In this document: piece after piece, positions 19,119 to 28,860 of the stretch | How the letters are laid out: every line of letters starts with the position of its first letter | How positions within the stretch are numbered: position 1 is the stretch's first letter | Source: Acidobacteriaceae bacterium dw_441 | GTDB taxonomy: Bacteria; Acidobacteriota; Terriglobia; Terriglobales; Acidobacteriaceae | Reading direction: 5' to 3' | Length of the DNA stretch: 64,000 nt | Assembly (NCBI GenBank): GCA_018449715.1 | Contig: JAAVVA010000001.1 | Location: 1,550,001 to 1,614,000 of the forward strand | Notes under the pieces: model-generated | What the model was told of the DNA's origin: nothing | The model's database searches: none | What the model saw: only the letters and a program-made list of their open reading frames with translations | Program-made: the position numbers and the translations under genes

Positions 19119-22025
19119 CTAAAACGAAAGCTCCATTTGAAACTCCAGCCGCCGGTTGTTGGCACTGTTCTGAAAGGCTCCTGTTCCGGCTGCGATCGCG
19201 TTGGCCTGTCCGAAGAGCGTGGAGTTCACGTTCCCGATGATCGGACCAGGATTCAAATGGTTGAGCAAATTACGCGCCGATGCGGACGTCGTCAGTGTAT
19301 ATGGCCTTCTGAAGAAGCCTTTGTTTGCGTCGGTCGTGTGGTCGCTGGCTCCAAAAACAAAATCTCTTCCTACTCGGAGATTCACAAGAAACTGTCCGGG
19401 ACCTCGTCCATAGTTACGAGGCACGATCCTCTCCCCTGCTTTAGGATTTGGATTGAGCAGACCATACGAAGTATGGATGACACCGGGCAGAGATGCGTCG
19501 GTCGTAAAGCTTGGACGAGCGTTCAAGAGACCAGTGCCATAAATGTCCTGACTGGTAATGATGTTGAACGGTGGTCCAGTCTGAAGGATGATGAGCGGAT
19601 TGAGCCGAATGCCCCACAACGGAGTGATCGAACCTCCCAGGGAACCGCGGTGCCGCACATCGTTTTCGGCAGGTCCATATTCTCCGGTCAGATCGTATTG
19701 ATTTGCGGGAAACGTGCCCTGGTCGTCCGTATTACTTCGCGCATAGTTGAGCGTATAGGAGCCGAAGAGGGAGACCTTCTTGTTCACACGGGTATTGACG
19801 TTGGTAACCAGCTCGTTCTGGTTATAAAGACCAGAGGACTCCATCTGCCAGATCGGACCCTTGTCCGGATAAGGCAGCGTCCCGCTGCCGGCGACTCCGG
19901 TATAGGTTCCAGGTAAGGGAGCATTGATATTGCGGGAACGGAACTGATGCAGACCGTGCGAGTTGACATAGCTCAGTGTGAGCGTCGAATTTCCCGGCAG
20001 TTGCCGCTCAACACTGATCATGCTTTGGACCTGATAGGGCGCCCGCATCCTGGGACTGGTGGTTTGTATAACCTGGCTCTCGGAAAACGGGGCGAGCGTT
20101 GATGGAGACGGAATGCTGGGATAAAAGTCGGGATTGGAAACAAGATATTGTTGCTGCGAGACCCCGTTATACCGCTGCACCGTAGTAAGAGGCGTGTCCT
20201 CGAAGCGATCGAAGAAGATGCCGAAGCCGCCACGAATGACCGTCTTCGACTGCTTTGCACCAAACTTAGGGTTCCATGCGAAACCGACCCGGGGACCAAA
20301 ATCGGCATGGTCCGGGATTCCGGTCTGCATTTCGTAGCGCAGGCCATAGCTGAAGGTGAGATCTGGACGAATCCGCCAATCATCTCCCGCGAAGAGCCCA
20401 AGATCGATCATGCCGACATTGACTGCAGGATTGCCGGCGTTAAGAGAAAACTGTGTCGCTCCACCTCCAAGCTGCCTAACCTGCGTCGGCGTCAGCCCTC
20501 GCTTATGAAAGACGAGTGTGCGTCGGTACTGTTCGATTGAGCTGATAGTGGTGCATCCAGCTACCGTTTCGGAGGTATTTGCATCACAGGTGAGTCCGGG
20601 AGCAACGGGTTGGTCGTTCGCATCGAGGGCGGGAGCATAGGTGCCACCGAAGGTATACGTGCCTCCAAAGTTTTCCTGCGACGTATCGGTCAGCGCAACG
20701 GCACGAAGCCGTACTCCGAACCGGATGGTGTGGGATTTCTCAGCAACGGTTGTGATGTTCTGCACCTGATAGTGGTGGTGCGTATAGGCAGACGAGGTCT
20801 CTGGGTCCGCGCCTCCACTAAAGGCGTTCTGGACTTCGAGCGTCGGGTCGAAAGAGTCTGCTTGGTGAGTATGGTGCTGATGCAGGAAGAGGAACTGCGT
20901 CTCCGAAACAACCTTTGGGGAAAGGATGGCCGTCTCTGTGAGTTGAAGTCCATGCTCGCGCAGATGCGCGTTGGCGCCGCGAGAGACAAGGTTGAATGAG
21001 CCGACCCCGTAGTGGTCGTAATCATTCTTCGTATAACCATAACGGAGCATCAGACTGTGCTTTGTACTGATCTTGTAGTCAAGCCTCGGGCTCAGGCGCA
21101 GGAAGCGAAATGGGCTGCTGAAAACCTGTGTGTATGGGTCGACAATCTGCAACGTGTTCGGATCGACGGTGACAGCGTTGACGACAGCACCGTTGCCGAT
21201 GTCGCGCTTGTTGACGTCAACGAAAAAGGAAAGCTTGTTGTTGATCGGGCCGCTCAGGCTGCCACCATACTGCTTCAGATCGAATGGAGGTTTCTGGGGA
21301 GCGTAAGGATTGCGAGAGTTGAAGATGTCGTTGCCGTATCCAAAGAAAGCACCGGCATGATAAGCATCTGCTCCAGCCTTGGTAAGGAGTTCGATCCTTC
21401 CCATCCCCATGGAATCAAACTCCGGCGCAAAGGGATTCTGGTTGAGGCGTATCTCCTGAATCGAGGTCTTGCTGGGGAGAACTGCATCACCCGCCTTCAG
21501 CCCATCGACATATATTTGCGCTCCCGTGAGACCTGCAGAGGGGCCTGCGATGGCCTGAATGTCACTCACCAAGTCATCGGGATCGTCGGACAATGCCTCC
21601 AGACTCTCTCCTGTAATATGCGTCGCACTCGCGTTCTCGCCAGGTTCAGTACTCACCGCAAGGCGATCATTCCCAGACACGGTAACCGACTCTTCCATCC
21701 CCACTACATGCAAGGAAAGATTGAGTTGTACCGCCTCGGTACCGACAATATAGACGTGTGCCAGCTTTGGCTGCATAAACCCAGGCGACGAGGCCCTCAC
21801 CGTATATTGGCCGGAAGCGAGGCCACGGATCAGATAGCCACCCTCTCCATCCGAGAGCGCTGTGCGCTTCGTATTGTTAGCGCCGGTCACCTCAACCGAC
21901 GCCCCAGGAATCACCGCTCCAGTCGGATCCAGAATCTGTCCACGAAGAACACCTGCTGCTCGCTGAGCCACAGCAGGTACAGCAAGGAAAGCCCAGAGCA
22001 CTGCAATAACAAATCCCTTCATCAT
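19119..22025 (-). CDS. TonB-dependent receptor, Oar type, shorter form (TBDR3)
   Basis: This 968-residue receptor is about 100-170 residues shorter than the other five in the window. It has a signal peptide ending AVAQ near residue 20, a carboxypeptidase-regulatory-like domain (GQILDPTGAVIPGASVEV), a plug (ESLEALSDDPDDLVSDIQAIAG) and a barrel ending EFQMELSF. It differs clearly from TBDR4-6, which share the motif LNGRSFQSL. It starts 45 bp after the stop of the PepSY gene at 22071 and is probably the last gene of a four-gene transcript: TBDR4, DUF4198-type protein, PepSY protein, TBDR3. Two receptors in one operon could import related chelates; the substrate is not readable from sequence. Confidence 0.92.
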   Translation of the reverse strand: MMKGFVIAVLWAFLAVPAVAQRAAGVLRGQILDPTGAVIPGASVEVTGANNTKRTALSDGEGGYLIRGLASGQYTVRASSPGFMQPKLAHVYIVGTEAVQLNLSLHVVGMEESVTVSGNDRLAVSTEPGENASATHITGESLEALSDDPDDLVSDIQAIAGPSAGLTGAQIYVDGLKAGDAVLPSKTSIQEIRLNQNPFAPEFDSMGMGRIELLTKAGADAYHAGAFFGYGNDIFNSRNPYAPQKPPFDLKQYGGSLSGPINNKLSFFVDVNKRDIGNGAVVNAVTVDPNTLQIVDPYTQVFSSPFRFLRLSPRLDYKISTKHSLMLRYGYTKNDYDHYGVGSFNLVSRGANAHLREHGLQLTETAILSPKVVSETQFLFLHQHHTHQADSFDPTLEVQNAFSGGADPETSSAYTHHHYQVQNITTVAEKSHTIRFGVRLRAVALTDTSQENFGGTYTFGGTYAPALDANDQPVAPGLTCDANTSETVAGCTTISSIEQYRRTLVFHKRGLTPTQVRQLGGGATQFSLNAGNPAVNVGMIDLGLFAGDDWRIRPDLTFSYGLRYEMQTGIPDHADFGPRVGFAWNPKFGAKQSKTVIRGGFGIFFDRFEDTPLTTVQRYNGVSQQQYLVSNPDFYPSIPSPSTLAPFSESQVIQTTSPRMRAPYQVQSMISVERQLPGNSTLTLSYVNSHGLHQFRSRNINAPLPGTYTGVAGSGTLPYPDKGPIWQMESSGLYNQNELVTNVNTRVNKKVSLFGSYTLNYARSNTDDQGTFPANQYDLTGEYGPAENDVRHRGSLGGSITPLWGIRLNPLIILQTGPPFNIITSQDIYGTGLLNARPSFTTDASLPGVIHTSYGLLNPNPKAGERIVPRNYGRGPGQFLVNLRVGRDFVFGASDHTTDANKGFFRRPYTLTTSASARNLLNHLNPGPIIGNVNSTLFGQANAIAAGTGAFQNSANNRRLEFQMELSF

Positions 22026-22070
22026 CTGACTCCGACAACATTTTGTTCGTGTATTGGGGTACCTCGACTG

Positions 22071-23249
22071 CTACCCCGAAATGATGGGCTTCTCTCGGTC
22101 CCTATTGCCAATTCCCTTCAGTCGCTTCCATTTCTTACTGAGCGAGCGATTCCAATACATCAGCACACCAGTGATGGACAGGATAGGCAAGGCACAGCCG
22201 ATCGTGGCCCATAAGATTTTGATTGCAAAGCCAAAGTTGATGCCGAAGTGCAGTGGCGACAGCCAGAAGATGAGCTTGGCGCCCCAGGTATCGACTTGCC
22301 CTCGATGCCATGTGGCAAGATGCCTGCCGGTGGATGGATCGAAGTACAGGTAATCCATCTTGTCGAAGTTCCTGATCTCACCCCGCGACATCAGAATCGT
22401 CAGAGCTCCCTTGTCGTCGTTGGGAAAGAAGATCCCTGTGAAGTTGCCTTGCGGCGCAAGCGAGCGAGCTTCTTGAAGCATCGACTCAAGGGAAGAAGAT
22501 GCTCCTTTGCTGCGTGGAGGAACGGTGAATTTTGGGGCACCAAGAGAAGCTGTGGACGAGAAGTGGCCTACAAACTTTTCGAATGGTTGTGGCCAAACGA
22601 AGTAAACAGCGGTGAAAGCCCACATGGAAAGGATCAGCAGGCTCCAAAAACCAATGGCACTATGCAGGTCGAAGTTTACGCGCTTCCAGTTCTTTCGGAA
22701 GCTGACCTTCACCCCTCGGCCCCAGTTCTGAAGACCTGACCACCAGATGATAGCCCCTGAGAGACATAGAAGAAGCAGAAACGCTCCTCCGATGCCATTC
22801 AGGATGAAGCCAGTCCGTCCTGACAACAACCGAAAATGAAGTCCGGCCACCATGGAGAGCCAAGACCTGCTCGGTTGGACGTCGCCTACGATCCGACCCG
22901 ATATCGGGCTGACATAGACCCGAAGAAATTCTTTTTTGCCACTCACAAAGGCAAGATAGTTCTTGTCCTCATACTTGGGTACATACAGGACACCGACCTT
23001 CTTGCCGGGGTACGCTTTCTGGACGATTTTTACGACCTCTGGCGCGGACACTTTGAGAGTCCCAGCCCCTTCCGGAGCGTTGACCAGATGACGATAGAAG
23101 ATATTCTCTATCTCCTCTTCGAGAACCAGAATAGATCCAGTCACTCCGATGACGAGCATGTAAAGGCACAAGGCAATGCCAGCCCAGAGGTGGATCTGGA
23201 ACATTGCCTTGCGCCACCAGACGGAATGAGGTCTGTGAAGGAAACCCAT
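22071..23249 (-). CDS. PepSY-domain inner-membrane protein (PepSY-A), putative chelate reductase
   Basis: The 392-residue product has an N-terminal membrane helix (about 20-42, HLWAGIALCLYMLVIGVTGSI), a PepSY-type periplasmic domain, further helices around 150-172 (FILNGIGGAFLLLLCLSGA), 195-220 and 345-370, and the conserved WWSGLQNW-like turn and HFGINFGFAIKILW block. This is the PepSY-associated transmembrane family (PiuB/FoxB-like). Characterised members reduce iron in ferric siderophores in the periplasm or bind heme, and they sit beside TonB-dependent receptors, as here. It starts 5 bp after the DUF4198-type gene, implying tight co-expression. It differs in sequence from the other two PepSY proteins (33418, 35861), which are close to each other, and it has no coupled small membrane protein. 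Confidence 0.9.
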   Translation of the reverse strand: MGFLHRPHSVWWRKAMFQIHLWAGIALCLYMLVIGVTGSILVLEEEIENIFYRHLVNAPEGAGTLKVSAPEVVKIVQKAYPGKKVGVLYVPKYEDKNYLAFVSGKKEFLRVYVSPISGRIVGDVQPSRSWLSMVAGLHFRLLSGRTGFILNGIGGAFLLLLCLSGAIIWWSGLQNWGRGVKVSFRKNWKRVNFDLHSAIGFWSLLILSMWAFTAVYFVWPQPFEKFVGHFSSTASLGAPKFTVPPRSKGASSSLESMLQEARSLAPQGNFTGIFFPNDDKGALTILMSRGEIRNFDKMDYLYFDPSTGRHLATWHRGQVDTWGAKLIFWLSPLHFGINFGFAIKILWATIGCALPILSITGVLMYWNRSLSKKWKRLKGIGNRDREKPIISG

Positions 23250-23254
23250 GAGAA

Positions 23255-23932
23255 TTATTTCGTCGACAATGGAGTGGTTTTACGGGTCGTAAAGAAGACG
23301 GTCGAAACGTAGCGGGCATGGTTATAAGCGTCATCTCCGCTGCCGCCTTTCTCCTCTTCGAATCGAGATGTTTCGACAAGATAATCACCTGCCCACGGCG
23401 TCTCGATGGTCACCTTGCCCTGCTCGTCGGCCTGAAACTCTTTGCCCCACTTTGGCGGCCCGTATACAGTAACGGATGCCTTCGGCACCGGCTTCCCATG
23501 AAGAAGAACGACAAAGGTGTTGCTCTCTGAGGCTACGGGAACGATCTCCAACTCCAGAACGCCCTTAGTCTCGGTGCGACCACTCTTGGCGAGGAAGAAC
23601 TGCTTGATGCGGCGGTCGCTGTGGCTATCCACTGACACGGGGATCTTATCCTGAATCAGACGGAGATCGCCCTTCCCTTTGGCTGTGATGTCGAGAACCG
23701 ATCCCTTCAGCTCTTCGCTGAAACTCGAGTCAGTTGGTTCGCCAAGGAACGCTCTCGCGTCCTTCAGTGTCGGCATCTTCGAAGCTAGGTCTTCCCTCAG
23801 ACCTTCCTGCCATTCACCGTAATAAGCATGTGCCGTGTCGGTCTTGTCGCGCTCAATCCAAACGGTGTGAGCAGAGACAGTAGTTGTAGTAGCAGTCGCG
23901 ATGATCGCTGCAAAAATCCAGGTTCTCTTCAT
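23255..23932 (-). CDS. DUF4198-type periplasmic protein
   Basis: A 225-residue exported protein with a signal peptide (MKRTWIFAAIIATATTTTVSA) cut just before HTVWIERD. The domain reads like DUF4198, a family related to periplasmic components of nickel/cobalt uptake (NikK/CbtA-like accessory proteins). It is often found next to TonB receptors and PepSY proteins in proteobacteria. Typical traits are the N-terminal His after cleavage, the Ig-like core with PVPKASVTVYGPPKWGK, and the late DEQGKVTIETPWAGDYLVE block. GAGGAG about eight bases before the ATG supports the start. It lies between TBDR4 (40 bp) and PepSY-A (5 bp), so all are likely one transcript. A metal-related carrier role is inference from family and context. 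Confidence 0.78.
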   Translation of the reverse strand: MKRTWIFAAIIATATTTTVSAHTVWIERDKTDTAHAYYGEWQEGLREDLASKMPTLKDARAFLGEPTDSSFSEELKGSVLDITAKGKGDLRLIQDKIPVSVDSHSDRRIKQFFLAKSGRTETKGVLELEIVPVASESNTFVVLLHGKPVPKASVTVYGPPKWGKEFQADEQGKVTIETPWAGDYLVETSRFEEEKGGSGDDAYNHARYVSTVFFTTRKTTPLSTK

Positions 23933-23972
23933 TGTGTTTCTCCTCGTGTGTTTTCTTCGTTGTGAATGAGTG

Positions 23973-26900
23973 CTAGAAATGGAGCTTGAGAGCCAATTGA
24001 AGCGAACGCGGTCCGCCTACCTGATACAGCGGATTAAGACCGCCAAGGCTGCTGTTCAGAGTGTTATAGGCCTGACCAAAGTTGCTTCGTCCCAGTGGAT
24101 CGTCTCCCGCATTCAAAGCGTTGTTGATTGAACCCATCACAGGATGATTCAGGATGTTGAATGCTTCGGCGCGGAACTGGAGACCGAAGCCTTCATGGAT
24201 CGGGAACTCTCGGCGCATCGCAATATCGGCCTGTACGGCATCGAAGCCGCGAGCAGAGTTACGTCCCGCGTTACCCTCGATGTTGTTGCCGTTTGCGTCG
24301 ATAGCAATTTCATACGCCTTGGGATTGATCTGCCGATGTCCAGGGAAGGAGTCGTCGCGGATATAGAGGGGCTGCGAGGCTACGCGGTTTGGATGATAGC
24401 TAACCGTGAGTCCTGTCGCACCGAGAGCGGAAAGACCGCTCGTCACATCAACCGGAAGCGCTGAACGAGCAGTAATGCGTGTGTCGAGTGACCAATGCTT
24501 CAAAGGAGCCGCAGCCCACGAATTGGTATTCAAGCCAGGAACGTCATAGGTAACTGCAGCCTGGAAGTTGTTGCGAACATCATAGTCAGAATCCGACTTT
24601 AGGCCGGCGGTTGCGAAGTTGGAGCTCGACGTATCGTTCGAACGAGCCCAACTGTAGGACAGCAGAGCCTGGAGTCCCTGAGAGATCCTTTTCTGAAACT
24701 GAACCTGTAGAGCGTCATAGTTAGACGTTCCACCGTTCTGCGTCAGAACGAGCGAAGATGAAGTACCGGGCAGGAAGTTCGGATTACCGAGCGCTCCCAC
24801 ATCGAACTGTCGAGGCATAAGAAGCCTGCGACCGGCTGCGCCCACATAGGTCAAGCTCAGGGACTGCTTCTGCCCGAGGCTCTGTTGCAGCGCAACATTC
24901 CACTGCATCGTGCGGGGTAGTTTCAGATGAGGATCGAACGCATTTACGATAACGTTGTAAGGCGGATCAACATTCGGTGCCGGAACGGTGCCGATAGTCT
25001 GTTGCGATGCAGGGAATGGTCCCGTCGTGAAGTAGCGAAACACGGAGCCGATATCGGTATAGCCTGCGGAGGCATTGACTGTTCCCGTATCGTAGAACAA
25101 CCCCGCACCTGCTCGCACCACGGTCTCCCATCCGGGCTGCTGGTGAACCTGGTATGCAAGCCCCACCCGCGGGGCAAAGTTCCCATAAGTTGTTTGCCAT
25201 AGCTTTGTCCCTTTCGGGGCCAGTTTCGTCGATCTAAGATCTGTGATCTGATCGACGGTGTATGGATTGTTCCCGTCGGCATCGGTTGGAGCCGGATTCA
25301 CATCCCAACGTAAACCTACCGACAAATTTAGCCGAGGAGTGGCTCTCCACTCATCCTGCGCATAAGCGGAGAAGTTGGTATAGACCGGTTTGACAGGCAT
25401 CGTATATCGATAGAGAGCGACCTCATCAAAGTCATTATTGAGGATCACGTCCTGATCAAAGGCCCATGCCCACTCATAAATGGAAGGGACGGACTGCGAG
25501 TTCGCCAACCGTCTGTAATCAACACCGAATTTCAGGTTATGACGTCCGAAGGTTGTGCTGAAGCTGTCAACAACGTTGATCTGACGCTGCTGGGCTGTAT
25601 TTGGTCCGATGAAGTAGGAATTCCGATCTGCGAGGAAGAAGTAGAAGCCGTACCAGTCATGGTTTGTAAGCCCGGGAAGATCGCCCAAGCCATAAGGCTT
25701 CGCTCCACCATAGTTGTCCATCCAACTATCGGAACTGGCGTTATTGTCGGTGAAGTTGAACCGTGCCTCATTCGTTGAATGCGGTCCAATCAAGTTCGTC
25801 GCGCCGAGCGTGATCGTCTGCACATTGCGCGTTGAGGAATCCACCTCGGAGAGTCCTCCAGTACGGCTCAAACCATTTGAGGGGTTATATCCATACCGTC
25901 CGAAAACCTTGAATCTGTCGCTGAAGCTGTGATCCACGCGAATGCTGGTGGCGTTAAGGCGAGACGGCGCGGAGTAGCCGCCCGCAAAGTATGCAACACC
26001 GGCCTGATCTTCGTTCGGATTCGTCGGGGTTGGAAAGGCATCGAGGACCTTTCTCAGATCCGCATGTCCCCTCTGGCTCACCTCTTCTCTCAAGCGCATG
26101 CTGGGAACGGCATATCGCTGAGAGGCTGTCGGAACTGTCAGGCGAAGTCCTTCATAGGAGAAGAAGAAGAAGGTCTTGTCTTTTCCTCTATAAGCGCCTG
26201 GGATCCAAACGGGGCCTCCAAATGTACCGCCGAAGTCGTTCTGCCGCTCAGGCTGCTTCTTGAAAGCCGGCGTGTTGAGATAGCCGTTGAACCAGTTATT
26301 GGAGTCCAGCGCATCGTTGCGGAAGTAATCGTAGAGCGAACCATGAAAATCGTTCGTGCCGGAGCGCGTCTCGAAACTGAATTGCCCACCGGGGGAACGT
26401 CCATATTCAGCAGAATAGGTGGAAGTTGACGCACGAAACTCCTGAAGCGCGTCGATCGAAATAAGGCTCTGCGTGGTGCCAAGAACGGTCACGCCAGGAG
26501 TGTTGCCGGAGAAACCTGCGCCTCCGCCTGCGCCCCCTGGCGCAGCGCCGGTGTTCGCACTCACACCATCGACCATGAAGTAATTGGACTCTGTTCTTTG
26601 GCCGTTCACCGTAAACTCGCCGCTTTGGGCCACGCCGTTGGAGGGAACGGCTATGACTCCAGGCACAGCCGTCATTAACGACTGAAAGCTTCGGCCATTG
26701 AGCGGAATGTTCTCGACGAACTGATGATCGACAACCGTGCTGACCGTGGCGTCGGTCGTGTTGATGCTGATACCACTACCGTCAACAGAAACAGACTCCG
26801 AAGAGCCGCCGATTTCGAGTTTGACATCGATGTCCAGGTTCTGCGCAACCTCGACGGTTATCCCAGTCCTTTCGTATCGCTTGAACCCGGAAGCTTCCGC

Positions 26901-27176
26901 CGTAAGCCTGTATTGTCCTGGCTGAATAAAAGGCAGGCTATAGATTCCAGAACCATTCGTCCTGGCCTGATACGAGGTATTTGTCCGCTCGTTCGTAAAG
27001 GTAATATCGGCGCCACGCACGACCGCCCCAGTAGTATCCGCTACAAGGCCCGCCAGATTGGCAGCTTGAGCATGAGCCAGCGATGAGAAGAGAGTTAGCT
27101 GGAATAAGCAGCAGATGGGAACGAGTACGAGCCGGAGAAGTTGTCTCCGTCCGCAAGGCAGTGCCTGAGGCAGCAT
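23973..27176 (-). CDS. TonB-dependent receptor, Oar type (TBDR4)
   Basis: A 1067-residue receptor with a signal region (LVLVPICCLFQLTLFSSLAHA), a carboxypeptidase-regulatory-like domain (GLVADTTGAVVRGADITF) and a plug marked by NIPLNGRSFQSLMTAVPGV and FTVNGQRTESNYFMVDGVS. The barrel ends GGPRSLQLALKLHF. These blocks are shared with TBDR5 and TBDR6, so the three are recent paralogues. The ATG at 27176 has AAAGGTGA about nine bases upstream. A structured leader element (27201-27244) ends only 24 bases before the start codon, and its loop can pair with that ribosome site. It heads the transcript TBDR4, DUF4198, PepSY-A, TBDR3 and lies 172 bp downstream of the anti-sigma gene on the same strand. 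Confidence 0.93.
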   Translation of the reverse strand: MLPQALPCGRRQLLRLVLVPICCLFQLTLFSSLAHAQAANLAGLVADTTGAVVRGADITFTNERTNTSYQARTNGSGIYSLPFIQPGQYRLTAEASGFKRYERTGITVEVAQNLDIDVKLEIGGSSESVSVDGSGISINTTDATVSTVVDHQFVENIPLNGRSFQSLMTAVPGVIAVPSNGVAQSGEFTVNGQRTESNYFMVDGVSANTGAAPGGAGGGAGFSGNTPGVTVLGTTQSLISIDALQEFRASTSTYSAEYGRSPGGQFSFETRSGTNDFHGSLYDYFRNDALDSNNWFNGYLNTPAFKKQPERQNDFGGTFGGPVWIPGAYRGKDKTFFFFSYEGLRLTVPTASQRYAVPSMRLREEVSQRGHADLRKVLDAFPTPTNPNEDQAGVAYFAGGYSAPSRLNATSIRVDHSFSDRFKVFGRYGYNPSNGLSRTGGLSEVDSSTRNVQTITLGATNLIGPHSTNEARFNFTDNNASSDSWMDNYGGAKPYGLGDLPGLTNHDWYGFYFFLADRNSYFIGPNTAQQRQINVVDSFSTTFGRHNLKFGVDYRRLANSQSVPSIYEWAWAFDQDVILNNDFDEVALYRYTMPVKPVYTNFSAYAQDEWRATPRLNLSVGLRWDVNPAPTDADGNNPYTVDQITDLRSTKLAPKGTKLWQTTYGNFAPRVGLAYQVHQQPGWETVVRAGAGLFYDTGTVNASAGYTDIGSVFRYFTTGPFPASQQTIGTVPAPNVDPPYNVIVNAFDPHLKLPRTMQWNVALQQSLGQKQSLSLTYVGAAGRRLLMPRQFDVGALGNPNFLPGTSSSLVLTQNGGTSNYDALQVQFQKRISQGLQALLSYSWARSNDTSSSNFATAGLKSDSDYDVRNNFQAAVTYDVPGLNTNSWAAAPLKHWSLDTRITARSALPVDVTSGLSALGATGLTVSYHPNRVASQPLYIRDDSFPGHRQINPKAYEIAIDANGNNIEGNAGRNSARGFDAVQADIAMRREFPIHEGFGLQFRAEAFNILNHPVMGSINNALNAGDDPLGRSNFGQAYNTLNSSLGGLNPLYQVGGPRSLQLALKLHF

Positions 27177-27200
27177 GAGTCGTCACCTTTCGTGTTAATG

Positions 27201-27244
27201 TCGATCTCCCCGTCAGTGCACCCGCTTCGCCAAAGGTGGATGCA
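27201..27244 (-). ncRNA. Structured leader element, copy A (upstream of TBDR4)
   Basis: Read on the minus strand: 7-bp stem TGCATCC (27244-27238) with GGGTGCA (27223-27217, one G-T pair), loop ACCTTTGGCGAAGC, then after eight bases GAGATCGA (27208-27201). The loop core TTTGGCGAAG and the tail GAGATCGA are shared with four other copies, while the arms differ but remain complementary. It lies in the spacer between the anti-sigma and TBDR4 genes, so it may be intercistronic. CACCTTT (27238-27232) is exactly complementary to the ribosome site AAAGGTG at 27190-27184. Confidence 0.75.
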
Positions 27245-27348
27245 ATGTCGGACATAAGAAGGAAGCTCCTAAGAAACCAGGTTTTCCTTCTATTAGTTAA
27301 AGACACTTGAGGAAGGTGGTATTTAGAAGTTTTTTGATTTTTTTATTC

Positions 27349-28848
27349 TCAGCCTGCAGTGAGTAAAGAACGCATTCGCTCAATCGCGTCCTCCAATGTC
27401 ATCTCATCCTGGTTCCTGCCAAGGAAAAGCACCTCATGCACTAGCGTGTAGAGTTGTACCGCATCGGCATAGCTCAGGGGCCGTATCTGACTTCCCAACA
27501 CTCCTGTAAAGGGTTGGACTCGGCTGCGGAGTTTTCCTACATCGTTCGCCATCTCTGCCTGAACATCCGTGATCGCCTCGTGCAATTGCGCGGCGTCATC
27601 TGATGCTTCCATTCGCGCAGCGAGCGCAACGAAACCGTCTCGCGCTCGAGCCTCTGCGACGATTCGGCGCGTGAGACGATCCACCTCATTCAAAAGGTTC
27701 TGTCTGCCACTCAGATCATTTGGATAAAGAGCCTGAAGCTCCTCATGCGCCAGCGGTGTCGTGTCTCCCAGATAGGGCCGCCAGGGCAAATCCTTGTTCC
27801 CTTGTTCGGACCATGCCGAGATCGCAACTTTAACCGAGGTCAGGCCTGCAAGCGCATCGGTCAAATGTGTCCCGATTGCCTCGTTTGGAACAGCTCCCCA
27901 GACCTTAATTGTGTCTGGTTCCCGTTGGACAGCGAGGAGAATATTGCCGTCCTGATTCAATTTATGAAGCGCCAGCCGCGCCCGGGCCTCCACTCTATCC
28001 AGCGGATCGTGAACTACAGGGTTCACAACAGCGGCAGCAGCATGCCGAGGAAGCAACCTGCCAGCAGGAGCCGTAGCCTCCTCCACGAGCGGGGCCTTCC
28101 CTTCCGCGATTGTGACCGCAGAGAGATGTGTCTCCGCAGAAAACTCGAACTCCCCGGCGACCGGACGATCATCAGAGGCACGAATCCGCAACATTGCTTT
28201 GTGAATAGGCCCATCAAACGTACTCGTCGTAACCTCGGTTGCACCGGAGACATGATGAAGCGTGTCGTGCTTGTGGCGTAAGGAACTTCGCCATTCAAGA
28301 AAGCTCTTTGCAGAAAGAGGGTTGTTGCTTGTCCAGCCAGCCGCACGAAAGCCTGCAATAACAGCGTCAGGAAAAGAAGAAGTCGTAGCATCATGCTTTA
28401 TCGGAGTGCCGAGTGTATACAGATACTGCGAAGCGCCGTTCGCGATCTCCAGATACCGAGGCCCTCCTGCCGAGATCTCCTGTTTCGCGGCCTTCGAAAG
28501 CAAGGCTTCAGCTCGCGCCGCAGGAGTAAAGTCCGTAAAGGTGAACAGAAGAGCCACGATCAGAACAGAAGCCGTCGCGGCCATCCAACTCCGCGAGGTC
28601 GTGGGGAGAAGAAATCCACCACCTCGAGGCTTTCGCTTTCGCTCATCTACTGCAGCCTGCAGATTGAGATGGGTCGCCGCCGTATGGATCTCAAGGATGT
28701 TCTCCTTGAAAAAGTCGATCTCGGAAAGCTTCGCGCGACAGACCGCACAAACGAAGATATGTTGACCCACCGCTTTTGCGCGATCCTCCTCCAACTCTCT
28801 GCTTTCGAACAGCAGCAACTCCGAGATATCGGGATGGTCGATAGCCAT
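27349..28848 (-). CDS. Anti-sigma factor with zinc-finger-like N terminus and large periplasmic domain
   Basis: The 499-residue product begins with a cytoplasmic segment holding His30-x3-Cys34-x2-Cys37 (HIFVCAVC), the core of the zf-HC2/ZAS anti-sigma fold. One membrane helix follows at about 87-106 (SWMAATASVLIVALLFTFTD), then roughly 390 periplasmic residues without a motif I recognise. The gene follows the ECF sigma gene after only 12 bp, the classical arrangement for a membrane-bound anti-sigma factor. By analogy with FecI/FecR-type and other cell-surface signalling systems it probably holds the sigma factor inactive until a periplasmic signal arrives. The large sensor domain is unusual next to small ZAS proteins and differs from FecR proteins in having the zinc-finger motif. 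Confidence 0.8.
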   Translation of the reverse strand: MAIDHPDISELLLFESRELEEDRAKAVGQHIFVCAVCRAKLSEIDFFKENILEIHTAATHLNLQAAVDERKRKPRGGGFLLPTTSRSWMAATASVLIVALLFTFTDFTPAARAEALLSKAAKQEISAGGPRYLEIANGASQYLYTLGTPIKHDATTSSFPDAVIAGFRAAGWTSNNPLSAKSFLEWRSSLRHKHDTLHHVSGATEVTTSTFDGPIHKAMLRIRASDDRPVAGEFEFSAETHLSAVTIAEGKAPLVEEATAPAGRLLPRHAAAAVVNPVVHDPLDRVEARARLALHKLNQDGNILLAVQREPDTIKVWGAVPNEAIGTHLTDALAGLTSVKVAISAWSEQGNKDLPWRPYLGDTTPLAHEELQALYPNDLSGRQNLLNEVDRLTRRIVAEARARDGFVALAARMEASDDAAQLHEAITDVQAEMANDVGKLRSRVQPFTGVLGSQIRPLSYADAVQLYTLVHEVLFLGRNQDEMTLEDAIERMRSLLTAG

Positions 28849-28860
28849 GTCGTGACAGTT

